Both the position numbers and the translations under genes were made by a program. This document shows, piece after piece, positions 62,560-64,000 of a stretch of 64,000 bases of DNA. The stretch lies in assembly GCF_900108115.1 (NCBI RefSeq), contig NZ_FTPU01000004.1, positions 1 through 64,000 on the forward strand. The letters run 5' to 3'. The notes below the pieces were generated by a model. That model did no database searches. It had not been told where the DNA came from and saw only the letters and a program-made list of their open reading frames with translations. The stretch's first letter is position 1. Every line of letters starts with the position of its first letter. This stretch comes from Epilithonimonas bovis DSM 19482 (GTDB taxonomy: Bacteria > Bacteroidota > Bacteroidia > Flavobacteriales > Weeksellaceae).

Positions 62560-62584
62560 AAAAAATTTAGAAATATTAGAAAAC

Positions 62585-63199
62585 ATGTTTACAGGAATTA
62601 TAGAAGCGACAGGAAAAGTCGAAAAAATCGAAAAAAAAGAAGGAAATATTGATTTTACGGTGAGTTGCCCTTTTACACAGGAACTGAAAATAGACCAAAG
62701 CTTGGCGCACAACGGTTGTTGCCTGACCGTGGTAGAAGTAAACAGTGATTCTTATAAAGTGACTGCCATCAATGAGACGCTGGAAAAAACCAACCTTAAT
62801 TACTGGAATGTAGGTACTGAGGTAAATTTGGAACGCTGTTTGAGGTTTGAAGGCAGGCTAGATGGTCATATTGTGCAGGGGCATGTGGATAAAACGGGAA
62901 TCGTAAAAAGTATAGAAGACCAAAACGGCAGTTATTTTATTACGGTTTCTTACGAAGAGTCGGCTGATTATACAACGGTACCGCAAGGCTCGATTACGGT
63001 GAACGGGACAAGTCTTACCGTGGCAGAGAGCGGGAACAACCAGTTCTCTGTAGCGATAATACCTTACACTTGGGAGTTTACGAATATGAAATATTTAAAA
63101 CCGGGCGATGTGGTAAATCTTGAATTTGACATCATCGGAAAATATGTTGCAAAACTTTTAAAATCACCAATGGCTAATTTGATGCAGAAATATCAGTAA
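62585..63199 (+). CDS. ribE: Riboflavin synthase alpha chain
   Basis: The 204-residue enzyme dismutates two lumazine molecules to riboflavin. Its two similar beta-barrel halves each begin with the lumazine-binding pattern: MFTGIIEATGKVEKIEKKEG and GHVDKTGIVKSIEDQNG near residue 100. LAHNGCCLTVVEV and GSITVNGTSLTVAESG are the paired ligand loops. It ends with the family's C-terminal helix. It is separate from ribH (1.9 kb). Confidence 0.96.
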   Translation: MFTGIIEATGKVEKIEKKEGNIDFTVSCPFTQELKIDQSLAHNGCCLTVVEVNSDSYKVTAINETLEKTNLNYWNVGTEVNLERCLRFEGRLDGHIVQGHVDKTGIVKSIEDQNGSYFITVSYEESADYTTVPQGSITVNGTSLTVAESGNNQFSVAIIPYTWEFTNMKYLKPGDVVNLEFDIIGKYVAKLLKSPMANLMQKYQ

Positions 63200-63249
63200 A
63201 ATACCATTATAAGCTGCAGAATATAAAAACACATTTGAAAAAAAATATA

Positions 63250-64000
63250 ATGCCACTAAGTGAATATAAAGGGTACCGGTTAAGAAATAGAGTATTCATA
63301 GGCTTTTTAGCCATCTGCCTGCTGAGTGTTGTGACATCGGCAGTGTTGTCGTTTGTGATCTTAAGAGACAATGCTAAGAAGCAGAGCATGACGGATATGC
63401 AGAACAAATCCGAAGCGCTGATGTCATCCTTGGATTATGCGCTAAGCCATACGCAGGTGCAAACCAAAGAAATCCCGGAAGTGCTGGATAACAAAATCTA
63501 TGAGATTGCCGACATCAACAAGCACGATATTGTGATCTATGACCTGCAGGGGAATTATCTGCTGTCCAACAAAGATCCTAATCTGGTTGCGCAGAAAAAA
63601 ATCCCGGAATCTGTTATCAAAGCTATTAAGAAGAATGGCAAACGCTATGATGATAAATCATATGACAACAAGCTCAATGCGACGGTAATCTCCTCCTATA
63701 TGGTTCTCAAAAACAATATGCTGGATGATATTGCCTATGTGTACTTCCCGTATTACCACAATGAGAGCGCCTATATGGATGTCTTCAAACATTATTTTGC
63801 CTACATCATAGGCGTTAATCTCCTGATAGTGCTGTTTGGCATCTGGCTCAGCTGGATTATTTCCAATAATCTTACCGACGCAATTACCCGATTTACGTCC
63901 ATGATCAGCAAGATTAACCTTTTTGACAAAGACCTGAGGCCTATCAAATATTATAAAAATGATGAGCTTAATGCACTGGTAAAATCATACAATAAAATGA
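63250..64000 (+). CDS. Sensor histidine kinase N-terminal part, cut by the window edge
   Basis: The frame opens at ATG 63250 (MPLSEYKGYRLRNRVFIGF) and runs open to the window end, 250 codons. Helix 1 is at about residues 16-36 (VFIGFLAICLLSVVTSAVLSF) and helix 2 at about 185-205. Between them is an extracytoplasmic sensor domain (DNKIYEIADINKHDIVIYD). After helix 2 a HAMP-like segment follows (SNNLTDAITRFTSMISKI, then KNDELNALVKSYNKM). It looks like the NtrY-like sensor kinases of Bacteroidetes. The kinase core lies outside the window. Confidence 0.78.
   Translation, partial: MPLSEYKGYRLRNRVFIGFLAICLLSVVTSAVLSFVILRDNAKKQSMTDMQNKSEALMSSLDYALSHTQVQTKEIPEVLDNKIYEIADINKHDIVIYDLQGNYLLSNKDPNLVAQKKIPESVIKAIKKNGKRYDDKSYDNKLNATVISSYMVLKNNMLDDIAYVYFPYYHNESAYMDVFKHYFAYIIGVNLLIVLFGIWLSWIISNNLTDAITRFTSMISKINLFDKDLRPIKYYKNDELNALVKSYNKM

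Noticed and set aside
62329-62584. FMN riboswitch upstream of ribE
   Set aside because: The RFN core (AGGGGCAGGGTGAAAT-type and GATTCGGTG-type boxes) is absent; the structure seen here is different.
62440-62712. Minus-strand 90-codon frame across the ribE start
   Set aside because: It overlaps the ribE coding region and the upstream hairpin element, and shows no domain.
1-64000. CRISPR arrays, tRNA or rRNA genes, prophage genes
   Set aside because: No regularly spaced repeats, no tRNA-like cloverleaf with a TTCGA-type arm, no rRNA segments and no phage structural genes were recognised on either strand.

Overview
The window looks like a chromosome segment of a Flavobacteriia member, most likely a Chryseobacterium/Epilithonimonas-type Weeksellaceae. 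The evidence is AT-rich DNA, promoters of the Bacteroidetes type (-7 box TAnnTTTG, sometimes with TTTG 19-21 nt upstream), few Shine-Dalgarno sequences, a cbb3 oxidase locus with fused CcoN-CcoO, an HU-CCDC81-like protein, DUF4252/GIN proteins and a TPP-riboswitch-controlled TonB receptor. The genus is inferred from general resemblance; no search was run. No rRNA, tRNA, CRISPR array or prophage was seen.

Layout. 1-169: left-truncated IS transposase. 0.3-4.9 kb (minus): thioredoxin-like protein, zinc metallopeptidase, then a lipoprotein-apt-TPR-ribH run. 5.0-7.4 kb (plus): three genes joined by ATGA overlaps (RapZ C-terminal domain, sugar nucleotidyltransferase, LOG-family protein), then a small secreted protein. 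7.4-16.3 kb (minus): complete cbb3 oxidase locus (ccoI, ccoS, ccoNO, ccoQ, ccoP, ccoG, fixH, a TauE/SafE-like gene), with a Crp/Fnr regulator divergent at 16.4 kb. 17-20 kb: panB, lipoprotein esterase, RluA-type pseudouridine synthase. 20-27.8 kb: two outer-membrane barrels facing a lipoprotein, LytS/LytTR pair and sigma factor with a small tandem-repeat membrane protein. 27.9-33.2 kb: two unrelated-class aconitases side by side. 33.4-37 kb: DUF2752 protein, WG-repeat protein, TPP riboswitch and TonB receptor. 37-41 kb: HU-like protein, acyl-CoA thioesterase, a GxxExxY gene broken by one stop codon, 2-hydroxyacid dehydrogenase, serine hydrolase. 41.3-44.4 kb: sigma factor, probable anti-sigma and two DUF4252 proteins. 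44.5-47 kb: pncB and small membrane proteins. 47.2-49 kb: rplM-rpsI-rpsB, without tsf next to it. 49.3-52 kb: accA and gltX. 52.1-57 kb: an AT-rich glycosyltransferase island. 57-61.1 kb: rocD, then DUF177-rpmF-accB-accC. 61.2-64 kb: pdxA, ribE and the start of a sensor kinase.

How it fits together. Most genes are housekeeping: cofactors (ribH, ribE, panB, pdxA, pncB), acetyl-CoA carboxylase (accA, accB, accC), translation, the TCA cycle and microaerobic respiration. The accessory parts are the glycosyltransferase island (probably a surface polysaccharide), the regulated outer-membrane loci, and a set of short intergenic repeats. The repeats are the least ordinary feature. Two elements carry the same terminal inverted repeat (AACCACAAA...). 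The GxxExxY pseudogene is bounded by a related imperfect inverted repeat. A 28-29 nt hairpin occurs twice with a nearly identical loop. A composite repeat sits where tsf would be expected, and a structured-looking element lies upstream of ribE.
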